The position numbers were made by a program, and so were the translations under genes. 61,488 nucleotides of DNA from RGUW01 sp049421025 (GTDB lineage Bacteria > Cyanobacteriota > Cyanobacteriia > PCC-6307 > Cyanobiaceae), in assembly GCA_049421025.1 (NCBI GenBank), contig JBMSMG010000001.1, forward strand, positions 1 through 61,488, written 5' to 3'. The notes under the pieces were generated by a model. It was not told where the DNA came from and ran no database searches. It worked only from the letters and a program-made list of their open reading frames with translations. Of the stretch, positions 49,379 through 57,559 are shown in pieces; the stretch's first letter is position 1; each line of letters begins with the position of its first letter.

Positions 49379-52300
49379 ATGGCTGTCCCGCTCACAGCCA
49401 TGCCGCCGACTTCAGGGACAGCCCATGCCAGCGACCGCGCCGCAGCGCAGCGCAGTCCAGGCCCTCTGGTGATCGATGCGGCTGGCGGCAGCCAACGGTT
49501 GAGCGAATCGGAAAGCTGGCAACTCCTTGCCGCCATCGACGCGCAGATCGAGCAGGTGGTGCTCGCGCGCCAGCACCCCATCACCGGCCTCTTGCCTGCC
49601 AGCACAGCCAACACCGTGCATGGCAACTACGGCGATGCCTGGGTGCGCGACTGCGTGTATTCGATCCAGTGCGTCTGGGGTCTGGCCCTAGCCCATCGCC
49701 GCATCGACGGAACCAGCACGCGCGCCTTCGAGCTCGAGCAGCGGGTGGTGCAGCTGATGCGCGGCCTGCTGAACGCCATGCTGCGCCAGTCCCACAAGGT
49801 GGAGCGTTTCAAACACAGCCTGAACAGGCTGGATGCGATCCACGCCAAGTTCGACACCGGCAGCGGCGAGCCCGTTGTTCCTGACGACGGCTGGGGGCAC
49901 CTGCAACTCGATGCCACTGCCCTGTACCTGCTGCAGCTGGCCCAGCTGACCCGCAGCGGCCTGGTGGTGATCCAGAGCAGCCACGAGCGCGATTTCATCC
50001 AGAACCTTGTGTATTACGTGGCCCGGGCCTACCGGGTCGCCGATTACGGCATCTGGGAGCGGGGCGACAAAGGCAACCACGGCCTGCCTGAGCGCAACGC
50101 CAGCTCGATTGGACTGGTCAAGGCCGCGCTCGAAGCGCTCGAGGGTCTTGATCTCTATGGCCCCCACGGCGATGGCCGGGCCACCTTGGTGGTTCCCCAC
50201 GATGCGATCGTGCGGCTCAGGCGAGCCCTGCGCGGCCTGCTGCCGCGCGAATCGGCCAGCAAAGAGGTCGATTCGGCCTGCTTGGCGGTGATCGGCTATC
50301 CCGCCTGGGCTGTCGAAAACCCGCAGCTGATCGAGCGCACCCGCAGCACGATCCGCAGCGAGCTGGGCGGCGCCTACGGCTACAAGCGCTTCAAACGCGA
50401 CGGGCACCAGACCGTCGTCGAAGACCACACCCGGCTGCACTACGAACGCGAGGAGCTGGCCCAGTTCGAGCACATCGAATGCGAATGGCCCTTGTTCTGG
50501 GCCTACGAGCTGATCACCGCCTGCTGCGAAGAGCGCTGGGCCGAGGCGCGCCAGTGGCGCCAGCGGCTGGCGGGGGTCAGTGTGCTCGCAGGCGGCACAG
50601 CGCTGCTGCCTGAGCTGTACCGGGTCCCGCAGCAAGCGATCGAGGCCGAGCGGCGCCAGCCCGGCAGCCAGCCGCGCGAGGCCAATGAGAACGTGCCCCT
50701 GCTGTGGACCCAGAGCCTGACCTGGCTAGCCGATCTGCTGCTAGCCGGGCTCATTACCCCAGAGGATCTGGACCCCAGCGGCAGGCGCAACACCATCAGC
50801 CTGGGGGCCGATCAGGTGCTGGTGGCCTTGGTGCCGGCCAACGCCAGCATCGCCGCGGCCCTTGAGCAAGCAGGGCTACCGACGGCAGGCACGGCGCTGT
50901 CGGTGGCCAGCTCGGCTGAGCTGGCCCAACGCATGGCGCGGGTGGGCGCCAATGGCCGGCTGGGGCTGAGTGGACATCCGCCAGTGCGCATGGAGACCAT
51001 GGCTACCGCCCGGCTGTACTGCAGCGAAGGCGGCCAGCAGCGCTGGGCCTTCCTGCCGGCGGTGCTCGAAGAGAGCACCTTTTACCTGGCTGACGATGCC
51101 GAGCAACTGATCGACACGGTGGGCGCCGAGGTGCGGTTGCTGCAGCGGCACTGGCGCGGGCCGGGAGCGCCGCTGCTGCTGATCCCGATCGCAGCAGGAG
51201 CTTTCAAGACGGACCCTGACGCCTTTGTGCGGCTCGGCCAACAGCTGGCATCGGGTTGCTTTGACGGTGTTGCCGTGCAGTTGGCCAGCCTGGCCGAGCT
51301 GCAGAGCCAGGCCTGCTGGCAGATCCTGCCGCGCGAGGCCTGCGGACCCATCGAAGGCCTCAGCGAAGCCATCACCACCTCACCCCTGCTGGCCAGCACC
51401 ACCAGCGCGCCACTGACGGCTGAGCAGGAGCTCGAACTCGAAGACAGCTCGACCTGCGATCTGCTCGATCGCCTCTGGCAAAGCACCTCGCTGAGCGAAC
51501 AGGCAGAGGTGCTTGAGCAGCTGGGCCTGCGGCTTGGGCTGGCGGCTCAGCTGCAGGGTCCACAAGCCGACAAATTGTTGCTGCACGATCTGCTGAGCGA
51601 GGTCTACCAGCGCGCCCTCAGCCAAGGCGAGTGGGGGGTCGTGCGGCGCATGGCAGCTGCCCTCGATCTGGTGCACCCCCAACTTGAAGATGCCCTGACC
51701 GACCTGCTGCTGCGCCAAAAACAGGTTGTTGTTGGCCGCAACTACACCCGCGACTCACGGATTGCAGAACCCCAAGGCAGCCGCACCATCGCCAGCATGA
51801 TTCGCCGCTTCAGCGGTGAGGACGGCCGCGAGTGGATGCTGCAGCAGGAGCTGCTGCTAGCCCTCGACAGCCTGGCGCGGCGTGAACCCGATCTGTTGAG
51901 CGGCAGCTTGACCCTGCAGCTGGGCCAGCTGCTGTTGCTGCTAACCGGTGAGCTAGCCGCAGAGCGCGAACTCAGCCCGATCGATGGCTTCGAGGCGCTG
52001 TGCAACCTGCCGCCGCACACCCTCAGGCGGCTGCTGCGCAGCATGCTGAGCGACCTGGAGCACGCGCGCGATGCCCTGCAGCGCAAGGAGCACCTCCATC
52101 TCAGCGGCCGGGTGCGCTGGAGCGCCACCGATCCCCTGGAGGAGCATCCCAAAGGGGGCTGCTGGCTGCAGCACCGCTCGCGGCTAGGCGCCATCGGCCG
52201 GGTGCCGCGCGATTTTTACCCCGGCATCTGGGAGCTGCTGCACCATTGCCGCGGCATCGTGATCGGCGACAAGCTCGACAAGCGCAACCGGCTCGAAAGC

Positions 52301-52651
52301 AAGCCGCTGCTGCGCGAAAAGACCCCAGGAGAGCGCAATTTCGCCAGCCAGGTCGACCATCTGCTCAGCAAGATCGAAGCCCCCGAATACCGCCAGCTGT
52401 GTAGCGAAACCCTGCTGACGCTGATCGCCTTTGTCGAAGTCAACCCGCAGGTGTACCTCGACGACGACCTCGCTCTCGACGTGGTGATCGGCCACGCCGT
52501 TCGCGTCGGCTGGCAGCTGCAGCATCCACAGATCGCCTCTGGTGAGTACGGCAGCCACAAAGCCGAAGCCTGGGCCAGCTTCTACAGGGCATCGCCAGCA
52601 GATTGCAGGCGCTGGCAACTCGAAGCTCTCAGGCAGCTCACTGAGGCCTAA
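49379..52651 (+). CDS. GH15/phosphorylase-kinase alpha-beta-like protein
   Basis: A 1090-residue cytoplasmic protein. The N-terminal half (about 30-560) is a GH15-like (alpha/alpha)6 barrel, starting with ITGLLPASTANTVHGNYGDAW and WVRDCVYSIQCVWGLALAH (shortened), as in the alpha/beta subunits of phosphorylase kinase. The acids YGDAWVRDCVYS and EDHTRLHYEREELAQFEHIECEWPLFW are in family positions (quoted in part). The C-terminal half (about 700-1085) is helical with KIEAPEYRQLCSETLLTLIAF. Cyanobacterial members are large and of uncertain function; glycogen or oligosaccharide turnover is the usual suggestion. ATG at 49379. Confidence 0.82.
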   Translation: MAVPLTAMPPTSGTAHASDRAAAQRSPGPLVIDAAGGSQRLSESESWQLLAAIDAQIEQVVLARQHPITGLLPASTANTVHGNYGDAWVRDCVYSIQCVWGLALAHRRIDGTSTRAFELEQRVVQLMRGLLNAMLRQSHKVERFKHSLNRLDAIHAKFDTGSGEPVVPDDGWGHLQLDATALYLLQLAQLTRSGLVVIQSSHERDFIQNLVYYVARAYRVADYGIWERGDKGNHGLPERNASSIGLVKAALEALEGLDLYGPHGDGRATLVVPHDAIVRLRRALRGLLPRESASKEVDSACLAVIGYPAWAVENPQLIERTRSTIRSELGGAYGYKRFKRDGHQTVVEDHTRLHYEREELAQFEHIECEWPLFWAYELITACCEERWAEARQWRQRLAGVSVLAGGTALLPELYRVPQQAIEAERRQPGSQPREANENVPLLWTQSLTWLADLLLAGLITPEDLDPSGRRNTISLGADQVLVALVPANASIAAALEQAGLPTAGTALSVASSAELAQRMARVGANGRLGLSGHPPVRMETMATARLYCSEGGQQRWAFLPAVLEESTFYLADDAEQLIDTVGAEVRLLQRHWRGPGAPLLLIPIAAGAFKTDPDAFVRLGQQLASGCFDGVAVQLASLAELQSQACWQILPREACGPIEGLSEAITTSPLLASTTSAPLTAEQELELEDSSTCDLLDRLWQSTSLSEQAEVLEQLGLRLGLAAQLQGPQADKLLLHDLLSEVYQRALSQGEWGVVRRMAAALDLVHPQLEDALTDLLLRQKQVVVGRNYTRDSRIAEPQGSRTIASMIRRFSGEDGREWMLQQELLLALDSLARREPDLLSGSLTLQLGQLLLLLTGELAAERELSPIDGFEALCNLPPHTLRRLLRSMLSDLEHARDALQRKEHLHLSGRVRWSATDPLEEHPKGGCWLQHRSRLGAIGRVPRDFYPGIWELLHHCRGIVIGDKLDKRNRLESKPLLREKTPGERNFASQVDHLLSKIEAPEYRQLCSETLLTLIAFVEVNPQVYLDDDLALDVVIGHAVRVGWQLQHPQIASGEYGSHKAEAWASFYRASPADCRRWQLEALRQLTEA

Positions 52652-52665
52652 AACCGAGGCTTCAG

Positions 52666-53658
52666 TCAGATCGGCTGATCGAGGCTCATGCAGAGGTTGG
52701 GCTGCTCAACGCACTGCTCAATTAGATCGGCCAGCTGCAGCGCCCGCGACGCTTGCAGACCATCGACCGCTGGGGTCTCTTGGCCGCGCACGCAGCGCAA
52801 AAAGTGCTCGAGCTCGGCGTAGAGCGGCTCAATCGAGGTGGTGCTTACCTCTTCGATGAAGCCATCGTTGCGGTACACCAACTCGCCGTGGTCGGCACTG
52901 ACCGACTCGTGCGAGCGGCGATGGATGCGCAGGTTGTGGTTAAGGAAGTCCGTCTCCATCAAGCTGCTGCGGCAATGGCAGTACAGCCGCCTGATTTTGC
53001 GGTGCGCCATTTTGCTCGCGGTCAGGCTGGCCACAACGCCATTGGCAAAGCCCAAGGTGGCGTTGACGTAATCGATGGGCCCCTCGGCGCTGCGCCCGCC
53101 TGCCGCCGCCAGCCGCACCACCGGTGAGGCGGCCAGCTCGAGCACCAGATCGATGTCATGAATCATCAGATCAAGCACCACCGACACGTCGTTAGCACGA
53201 TCGGCATTGGGGCTGTGGCGACGCGCCTCGAGCACCACCACCTGCTCACCGGCGACCACCTTGACCAACTCGCGGAAGGCCGGATTGAAGCGCTCAATGT
53301 GGCCCACCTGCAGCAGCCGGCCAGCGCTCTCGGCGGCACGAATCAGATCGGCAGCCTCGTCCTGGCTGGCTGCGATCGGCTTTTCAATCAACACATGCAC
53401 GCCCGCCTGCAGACAGGCCAGACCCACGCGGTGGTGCAGCAGTGTCGGCACGGCGATGCAGACCGCCTCGACCTCGCTGAGCATCTCTTGGTAGTTGCCA
53501 AACCAGCGGCAACCGAACTGCTCGGTAGCGAGCTTGCCGCGGGCCTCATCGGGATCAGCCACGCCGACCAGCTGGGCATCTTTCAGCAGGCTCAGCACGC
53601 GGGCGTGATGCCAGCCCATGTTGCCGATGCCAATGACACCCACGCGAACAGGGTTCAT
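52666..53658 (-). CDS. Gfo/Idh/MocA family oxidoreductase
   Basis: A 330-residue NAD(P)-dependent sugar oxidoreductase. The Rossmann motif is VRVGVIGIGNMGWHHARVL (about 4-22) and the catalytic Lys is in IEKPIA (Lys93). RNDGFIEEVSTTSIEPLYAELEHFL (quoted in part) lies in the C-terminal domain. Members act on UDP-sugars or inositols; the substrate here is unknown. The ATG at 53658 is preferred; the ATG at 53712 would overlap the tRNA. It converges on the GH15-like gene with a 14-base gap. Its upstream neighbour is a CAU tRNA. Confidence 0.88.
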   Translation of the reverse strand: MNPVRVGVIGIGNMGWHHARVLSLLKDAQLVGVADPDEARGKLATEQFGCRWFGNYQEMLSEVEAVCIAVPTLLHHRVGLACLQAGVHVLIEKPIAASQDEAADLIRAAESAGRLLQVGHIERFNPAFRELVKVVAGEQVVVLEARRHSPNADRANDVSVVLDLMIHDIDLVLELAASPVVRLAAAGGRSAEGPIDYVNATLGFANGVVASLTASKMAHRKIRRLYCHCRSSLMETDFLNHNLRIHRRSHESVSADHGELVYRNDGFIEEVSTTSIEPLYAELEHFLRCVRGQETPAVDGLQASRALQLADLIEQCVEQPNLCMSLDQPI

Positions 53659-53711
53659 GGCTGACGTCCCGGCAACGGGCGCATTATCGGCGATGAAGCA
53701 GCCGTTGCGCA

Positions 53712-53784
53712 TGGGGGTCGCGAGGATCGAACTCGCCTAAGGCGGATTATGAGTCCGCTGCATTCACCAGATTGCTAGACCCCC
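53712..53784 (-). tRNA. tRNA with CAU anticodon (Met or Ile2)
   Basis: A 73-nt cloverleaf: acceptor GGGGGTC/GACCCCC, discriminator A, short D-stem, anticodon stem GCGGA/TCCGC with loop CTCATAA, T-stem GCGAG/CTCGC with loop TTCGATC. CAU is shared by elongator Met and TilS-modified Ile2; sequence alone does not decide. No CCA encoded. Confidence 0.9.
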
Positions 53785-53803
53785 GAGCAGAGCCCAGGGG
53801 TGT

Positions 53804-54334
53804 CTACCACAGGCCTCGTACAGGCGTGCGGTAGCTGGCGCCGCGGCCGCCACCGGCTGCAGAACGGCCCTGCTGGCCGCAGCCCCCAGGTGAGCCAAGG
53901 CTGCAGCCAAAACCGTTGCCGATGTCAGCGGTACGCCAGGGCATCGGATCGCTTTGAGCCTCCAGCAACACGCCATAGGTGTTCTCGAGTGCCGTGCCGT
54001 CCCAGACGATCGTCTGATCGGTGAAACCAAACGCGTTGATCGAATCGCCGCTGTTGATCGAACCGGTCGCAATGCCAAACAGATCGCGGACCTGGCCGCG
54101 AATGCTCACGCCTTCAGCAAAGGGAGCGGTGTAGGTGAAAAACCGCTGATCCACCAGCTCGGGCACGGTTTGCACAGCACCACAGCGGGTGATCTCGACC
54201 GGAGCTGCGCCGCCAGCAGCAGGCGCCTCCAAGGTGGTGGTGCACAGCACAGGTCCTGCCTGGGCAGGGGCGGTCAAAAGCGGCAGCCCCAACAGCACCG
54301 GGGCCAGCATCAGCAGAGAGCGCAGAGAAGCCAT
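53804..54334 (-). CDS. Exported protein of unknown function
   Basis: A 176-residue protein with a signal peptide (MASLRSLLMLAPVLLGLPLL, then TAPAQA before cleavage at about residue 26). The mature part has a Gly/Ala-rich loop, VEITRCGAVQTVPELVDQRF, GVSIRGQVRDLFGIATGS and a C-terminal Gly/Arg-rich tail. Three cysteines may form disulfides. I recognise no family. The content of strands suggests a periplasmic or surface beta-fold. It is divergent from pyrE with 84 bases between starts. Confidence 0.65.
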   Translation of the reverse strand: MASLRSLLMLAPVLLGLPLLTAPAQAGPVLCTTTLEAPAAGGAAPVEITRCGAVQTVPELVDQRFFTYTAPFAEGVSIRGQVRDLFGIATGSINSGDSINAFGFTDQTIVWDGTALENTYGVLLEAQSDPMPWRTADIGNGFGCSLGSPGGCGQQGRSAAGGGRGASYRTPVRGLW

Positions 54335-54418
54335 GGCGGCAGCCAGGCGGCAGCAAACGGATTGAGCGCAAACTAGACAGTCTCAAGCCATTGCACCAGT
54401 CCCCGGCCGGCCCTGCCC

Positions 54419-55000
54419 ATGAACCCTTTGCCCACCACCAGCGCTGCGATGCGCGAAGTCCTGCTGCCGCTTTTGGCGACCAAGGCCTACCGGCATGGTC
54501 AGTTCACGCTGGCCTCAGGCCGCACCAGCCACCACTATGTGAACTGCAAGCCGGTGAGCCTCAGCGGCACGGGACTGGCGCTGCTCGGGTCCTTAATGCT
54601 TGAGCAGGTCGAAGCTGAAGCCGCCGCTGTGGCCGGCCTCACCCTGGGGGCTGACCCTCTGGTGAGCGCGGTGGCCCTGCAGGCTGCATTGGCCGGCCGC
54701 ACACTCGACGCATTGATTGTGCGCAAGGAGGCCAAGGGCCATGGCACCGGCGCCTGGCTCGAAGGGCCGCTGCCAGAGCCGGGCAGCGTGATCACCGTGC
54801 TCGAAGACGTGGTCACCAGCGGCGGCTCCTCGCTCAAGGCTGTGCATCAGCTGCGCGAAGCCGGCTACAGGGTCAACCGGGTGGTCACGATCGTCGATCG
54901 CCAAGAGGGCGGCCTGGCGGCCATGGATGCCGCCGGCCTTGAGCTGCGCAGCCTGTTTCTGCTCGAGCAAATCGCATCTGTTGCCGCCGCCGCAAGCTGA
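54419..55000 (+). CDS. pyrE: Orotate phosphoribosyltransferase
   Basis: Adds PRPP to orotate to make OMP in pyrimidine synthesis; 193 residues. Signature segments are FTLASGRTSHHYVNCKPV (about 27-44), VAGLTLGADPLVSAVAL and the PRPP loop VITVLEDVVTSGGSSL. Also KEAKGHGTG. ATG at 54419. The TGA shares one base with the ATG of ygfZ, so the two are coupled. Divergent from the exported protein gene. Confidence 0.96.
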   Translation: MNPLPTTSAAMREVLLPLLATKAYRHGQFTLASGRTSHHYVNCKPVSLSGTGLALLGSLMLEQVEAEAAAVAGLTLGADPLVSAVALQAALAGRTLDALIVRKEAKGHGTGAWLEGPLPEPGSVITVLEDVVTSGGSSLKAVHQLREAGYRVNRVVTIVDRQEGGLAAMDAAGLELRSLFLLEQIASVAAAAS

Positions 55001-55962
55001 TGGATGGCGCCGCATCGTGCTGGAGCTGGCGCCCTGAGGCGCCCAGCCGCCTTGAGCAAAACGTCAGCGTGTTGCGCCTTGCGGGGCCCGATGCACTGCG
55101 GGTGCTGCACGGCCAGACCAGCCAAGCGATTGAAGCGGCAGCCCCAGGCCGCGCCCTGGCCACCTGCGTGATCAGCCCAACTGCCCGGCTGCGGGCCACC
55201 GCCCAGGTGCTGGTTGATCAAGGCGGCGCTTGGCTGGTGATTGAAGCCGGCGATGGCGCAGCCGTGCGCACAGCGCTGGATCGGGTGCTGTTTCCGGCCG
55301 ATCGGGTCGAGCTGGGGCCCTTGCAGCAAGCCCGGCTGATCATCCCTGTGCCGTCTGCTGCTGAAACGGCCCTGCCGGCCGAGCTGCCCAAGAGCGAGCC
55401 CAGCCAGTGGGCCCCTTTACCTGGGGCCGATGGCCTGTGGCTGCTGGGTCAGCAACTGCTGGTGTTGACCAGCGCGGCGGGCCTGCCCGATGCGTTCAGC
55501 CGCCGCACCCCGCTCACCACGCTCGAGCAGGAGCGCTGGCGGCTGCAGCAAGGCATCCCGGCGCCGCCGGGCGAACTGAACGACGAGGTCAACCCCTTTG
55601 AGCTGGGGCTGGCCGATCGGGTCAGCCTCAACAAAGGCTGCTACGTGGGCCAGGAAACCCTGGCCAAGCTGGCCACCTATGGCGGCGTGAAGCAACAGCT
55701 CAGGCGCTGGTGCTGGTTGCAGACAACAAGCGGTGCATCGCCCCAAGCAGGGGAGGTCTTGTTCTCAAGCAACGGCGAGCGCGCCGGCAGCATCAGCAGC
55801 GCCTTGGCGATCACCCAGAGCGATGGTGCGGTGCTCTGGCTGGGGCTGGCCCTGGTGCGCCGCAGCGCCCTTGATGCGCGCACCCTGCAGCTTGGCGATC
55901 AAGGGCCTGAGCTGGCCATCTCTGTGCCCGAGGCCTTTGTGGAGCCGCCACAGCGGTCCTGA
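55000..55962 (+). CDS. ygfZ: YgfZ/GcvT folate-binding protein
   Basis: A 320-residue tetrahydrofolate-binding protein involved in Fe-S cluster maintenance. The signature KGCYVGQE (212-219) with Cys214 is present. The N-terminal LRLAGPDALRVLHGQTSQ and the C-terminal strand LGLALVRRSALDARTLQL fit the family. It starts on the pyrE stop (TGATG). Its 3' end overlaps the convergent nuclease-like gene by 64 bases, the longest convergent overlap in the window. Confidence 0.93.
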   Translation: MDGAASCWSWRPEAPSRLEQNVSVLRLAGPDALRVLHGQTSQAIEAAAPGRALATCVISPTARLRATAQVLVDQGGAWLVIEAGDGAAVRTALDRVLFPADRVELGPLQQARLIIPVPSAAETALPAELPKSEPSQWAPLPGADGLWLLGQQLLVLTSAAGLPDAFSRRTPLTTLEQERWRLQQGIPAPPGELNDEVNPFELGLADRVSLNKGCYVGQETLAKLATYGGVKQQLRRWCWLQTTSGASPQAGEVLFSSNGERAGSISSALAITQSDGAVLWLGLALVRRSALDARTLQLGDQGPELAISVPEAFVEPPQRS

Positions 55963-57401
55963 GTCAGCAGCCAGTGGGCCACGGTCCAGCTGGCCAAGCT
56001 GTCGTCACGGTTGTACAGAAAAATCTGCTGCAGATGGCGCAAGCCGGTGCGCCACTGCCGCCACTGCCGCCACCAGAGCAGGCAGCGGGCACCATCGACC
56101 CCGCTCTGGCTCCAGCGAAACCCCAGCCAGCTGGCCGTGGCCTTGAGCCCATAGCTGCCCACCGGCAGCCGCCAGCTGCGCCGCAGGCGTGCATGCAGAT
56201 CGATGCAGCGGCTGCGCAGCGCACCGATCTGGGCCTCTGAGGCACCCTGCCGCTGGGCCAGGCGCACCAGCGCCAGCGACTCAGTTTCGCCGTAGTGCAG
56301 CAGCGGCCAGCCGGGGTAGGCCGCCAGCAGCACCTGCAAACGCTTCCACAAGCGGGCTTCGCCGTGCTCGTGCAGCGCCAGCAGGGGTTTGTAGGGCGCA
56401 CGCGCCAGCGACTGGGAGCCAGGCGCCGGCCAGGTGCCATCGCTCTGGCGCCGGAGCATCACAAAGCCGTGCAAAAAGTCGTCGCGGGCATCGGGGTCCG
56501 ATTCGATGTCGTAGAGCAGCACCCCAGGCACCTCACTGAGCTCGGGCAACGCCACAGCGGCCTCAAGACGCTCGGGACGCCCGCCCAGCTGCACCCGCGC
56601 CTGCGCCACCAGCTCGGCGGCGATGGCAGCGTGCTGCTTGGCGTGCTGCGGATCGCTGCTCTCAAGCTGTGCCGCCAGTTGCTCAGGATCGGTGGCAGCC
56701 AGCTCGGCCAGGCTGCCGATGCCATGCCCCAGCAGCAGCTCACGGCGTTTGCCGCCAATGCCGCTCACCTCACTGAGGTGTCCCTCGGCGGCGGCCTGCT
56801 GATCGCAGAGCTGCTTCCAGCTGCAGAGGGTGCATTTCTTGCGATCGCTCACCAATGGCGGCGGATTTGAGCGCTCCAGATCGGCGGCCAGGCGCTGCAG
56901 GCTGTCATCGAGTTGCTGCTGCAGGCCAGCGCCCAGGGCCAGCCGCTCCTGCTGCAGGCGCGCGCCACCGGCGACCACCAGGCCGTGCGGCACCGGTGCC
57001 TGCTGCAAAGGCTCCAGCAACCGGCCCCAGAGGGCCAGCTGCAGGCGATGCTCGCGGGTTGTGCGGTAGCCCTGCCGGGCCAGCACGGGCTGGTAACGCC
57101 AAGGCCCCCAAAGGCTGCTGCCGGTGATGCGCTGCAGCAGCGGCGGGTGGGCCTCCAGCCGCAGCCCGCCAGGGGCCGCGCCCTTGAGCCGCAAGCCCAC
57201 CACCGCTTCAGCCCCCGCCTGGGCAGCAGGCAGACCGTGGCGTGGCCGCACAGCAACCAGAGCCTGAAAGCTCTGCACCTGCTCCTGCAGGGCAAGCGCG
57301 CGGTGCGCGCTCCACTGACGCTGATCAGCAGGACCTTGCTGATCAAGCCAGGCGCGCCGCCTGCAGCGCACCCAGCTGCGCAACAGGCGATCGGTGAGCA
57401 C
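55899..57401 (-). CDS. TM0106 family RecB-like nuclease homologue, Fe-S containing
   Basis: A 500-residue protein with a GTG start at 57401 (a start at 57485 is possible). The N-terminal part is a RecB/Cas4-like domain with Fe-S cysteines Cys13 (VRCRRRAWL) and Cys190, 193, 199 (CTLCSWKQLC). The position where active members have a D-x-K motif reads YQPVLARQ, which looks degenerate. An HhH-like region follows (VSGIGGKRRELLLGHGIGSL). The C-terminal RNase H-like exonuclease domain has LLYDIESDPDARD, LLHYGETESLALV and YNRDDSLASW. The role is unknown, probably nucleic-acid processing. Confidence 0.82.
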   Translation of the reverse strand: MLTDRLLRSWVRCRRRAWLDQQGPADQRQWSAHRALALQEQVQSFQALVAVRPRHGLPAAQAGAEAVVGLRLKGAAPGGLRLEAHPPLLQRITGSSLWGPWRYQPVLARQGYRTTREHRLQLALWGRLLEPLQQAPVPHGLVVAGGARLQQERLALGAGLQQQLDDSLQRLAADLERSNPPPLVSDRKKCTLCSWKQLCDQQAAAEGHLSEVSGIGGKRRELLLGHGIGSLAELAATDPEQLAAQLESSDPQHAKQHAAIAAELVAQARVQLGGRPERLEAAVALPELSEVPGVLLYDIESDPDARDDFLHGFVMLRRQSDGTWPAPGSQSLARAPYKPLLALHEHGEARLWKRLQVLLAAYPGWPLLHYGETESLALVRLAQRQGASEAQIGALRSRCIDLHARLRRSWRLPVGSYGLKATASWLGFRWSQSGVDGARCLLWWRQWRQWRTGLRHLQQIFLYNRDDSLASWTVAHWLLTQDRCGGSTKASGTEMASSGP

Positions 57402-57559
57402 GATCTCGGCCAAGACCCAGGTGGTTGGTTGCGGGTGAACTGCTTCGATCACAGCACGGCCAAAGGCTGAGGGCAGCTGAACCACCGACTCTTGAGGCGA
57501 GCTGAGCAGCGATCAGGCTGCTATCAAACCCCCAGTCTTCAGCCCGCCGCTGCCCTGCC

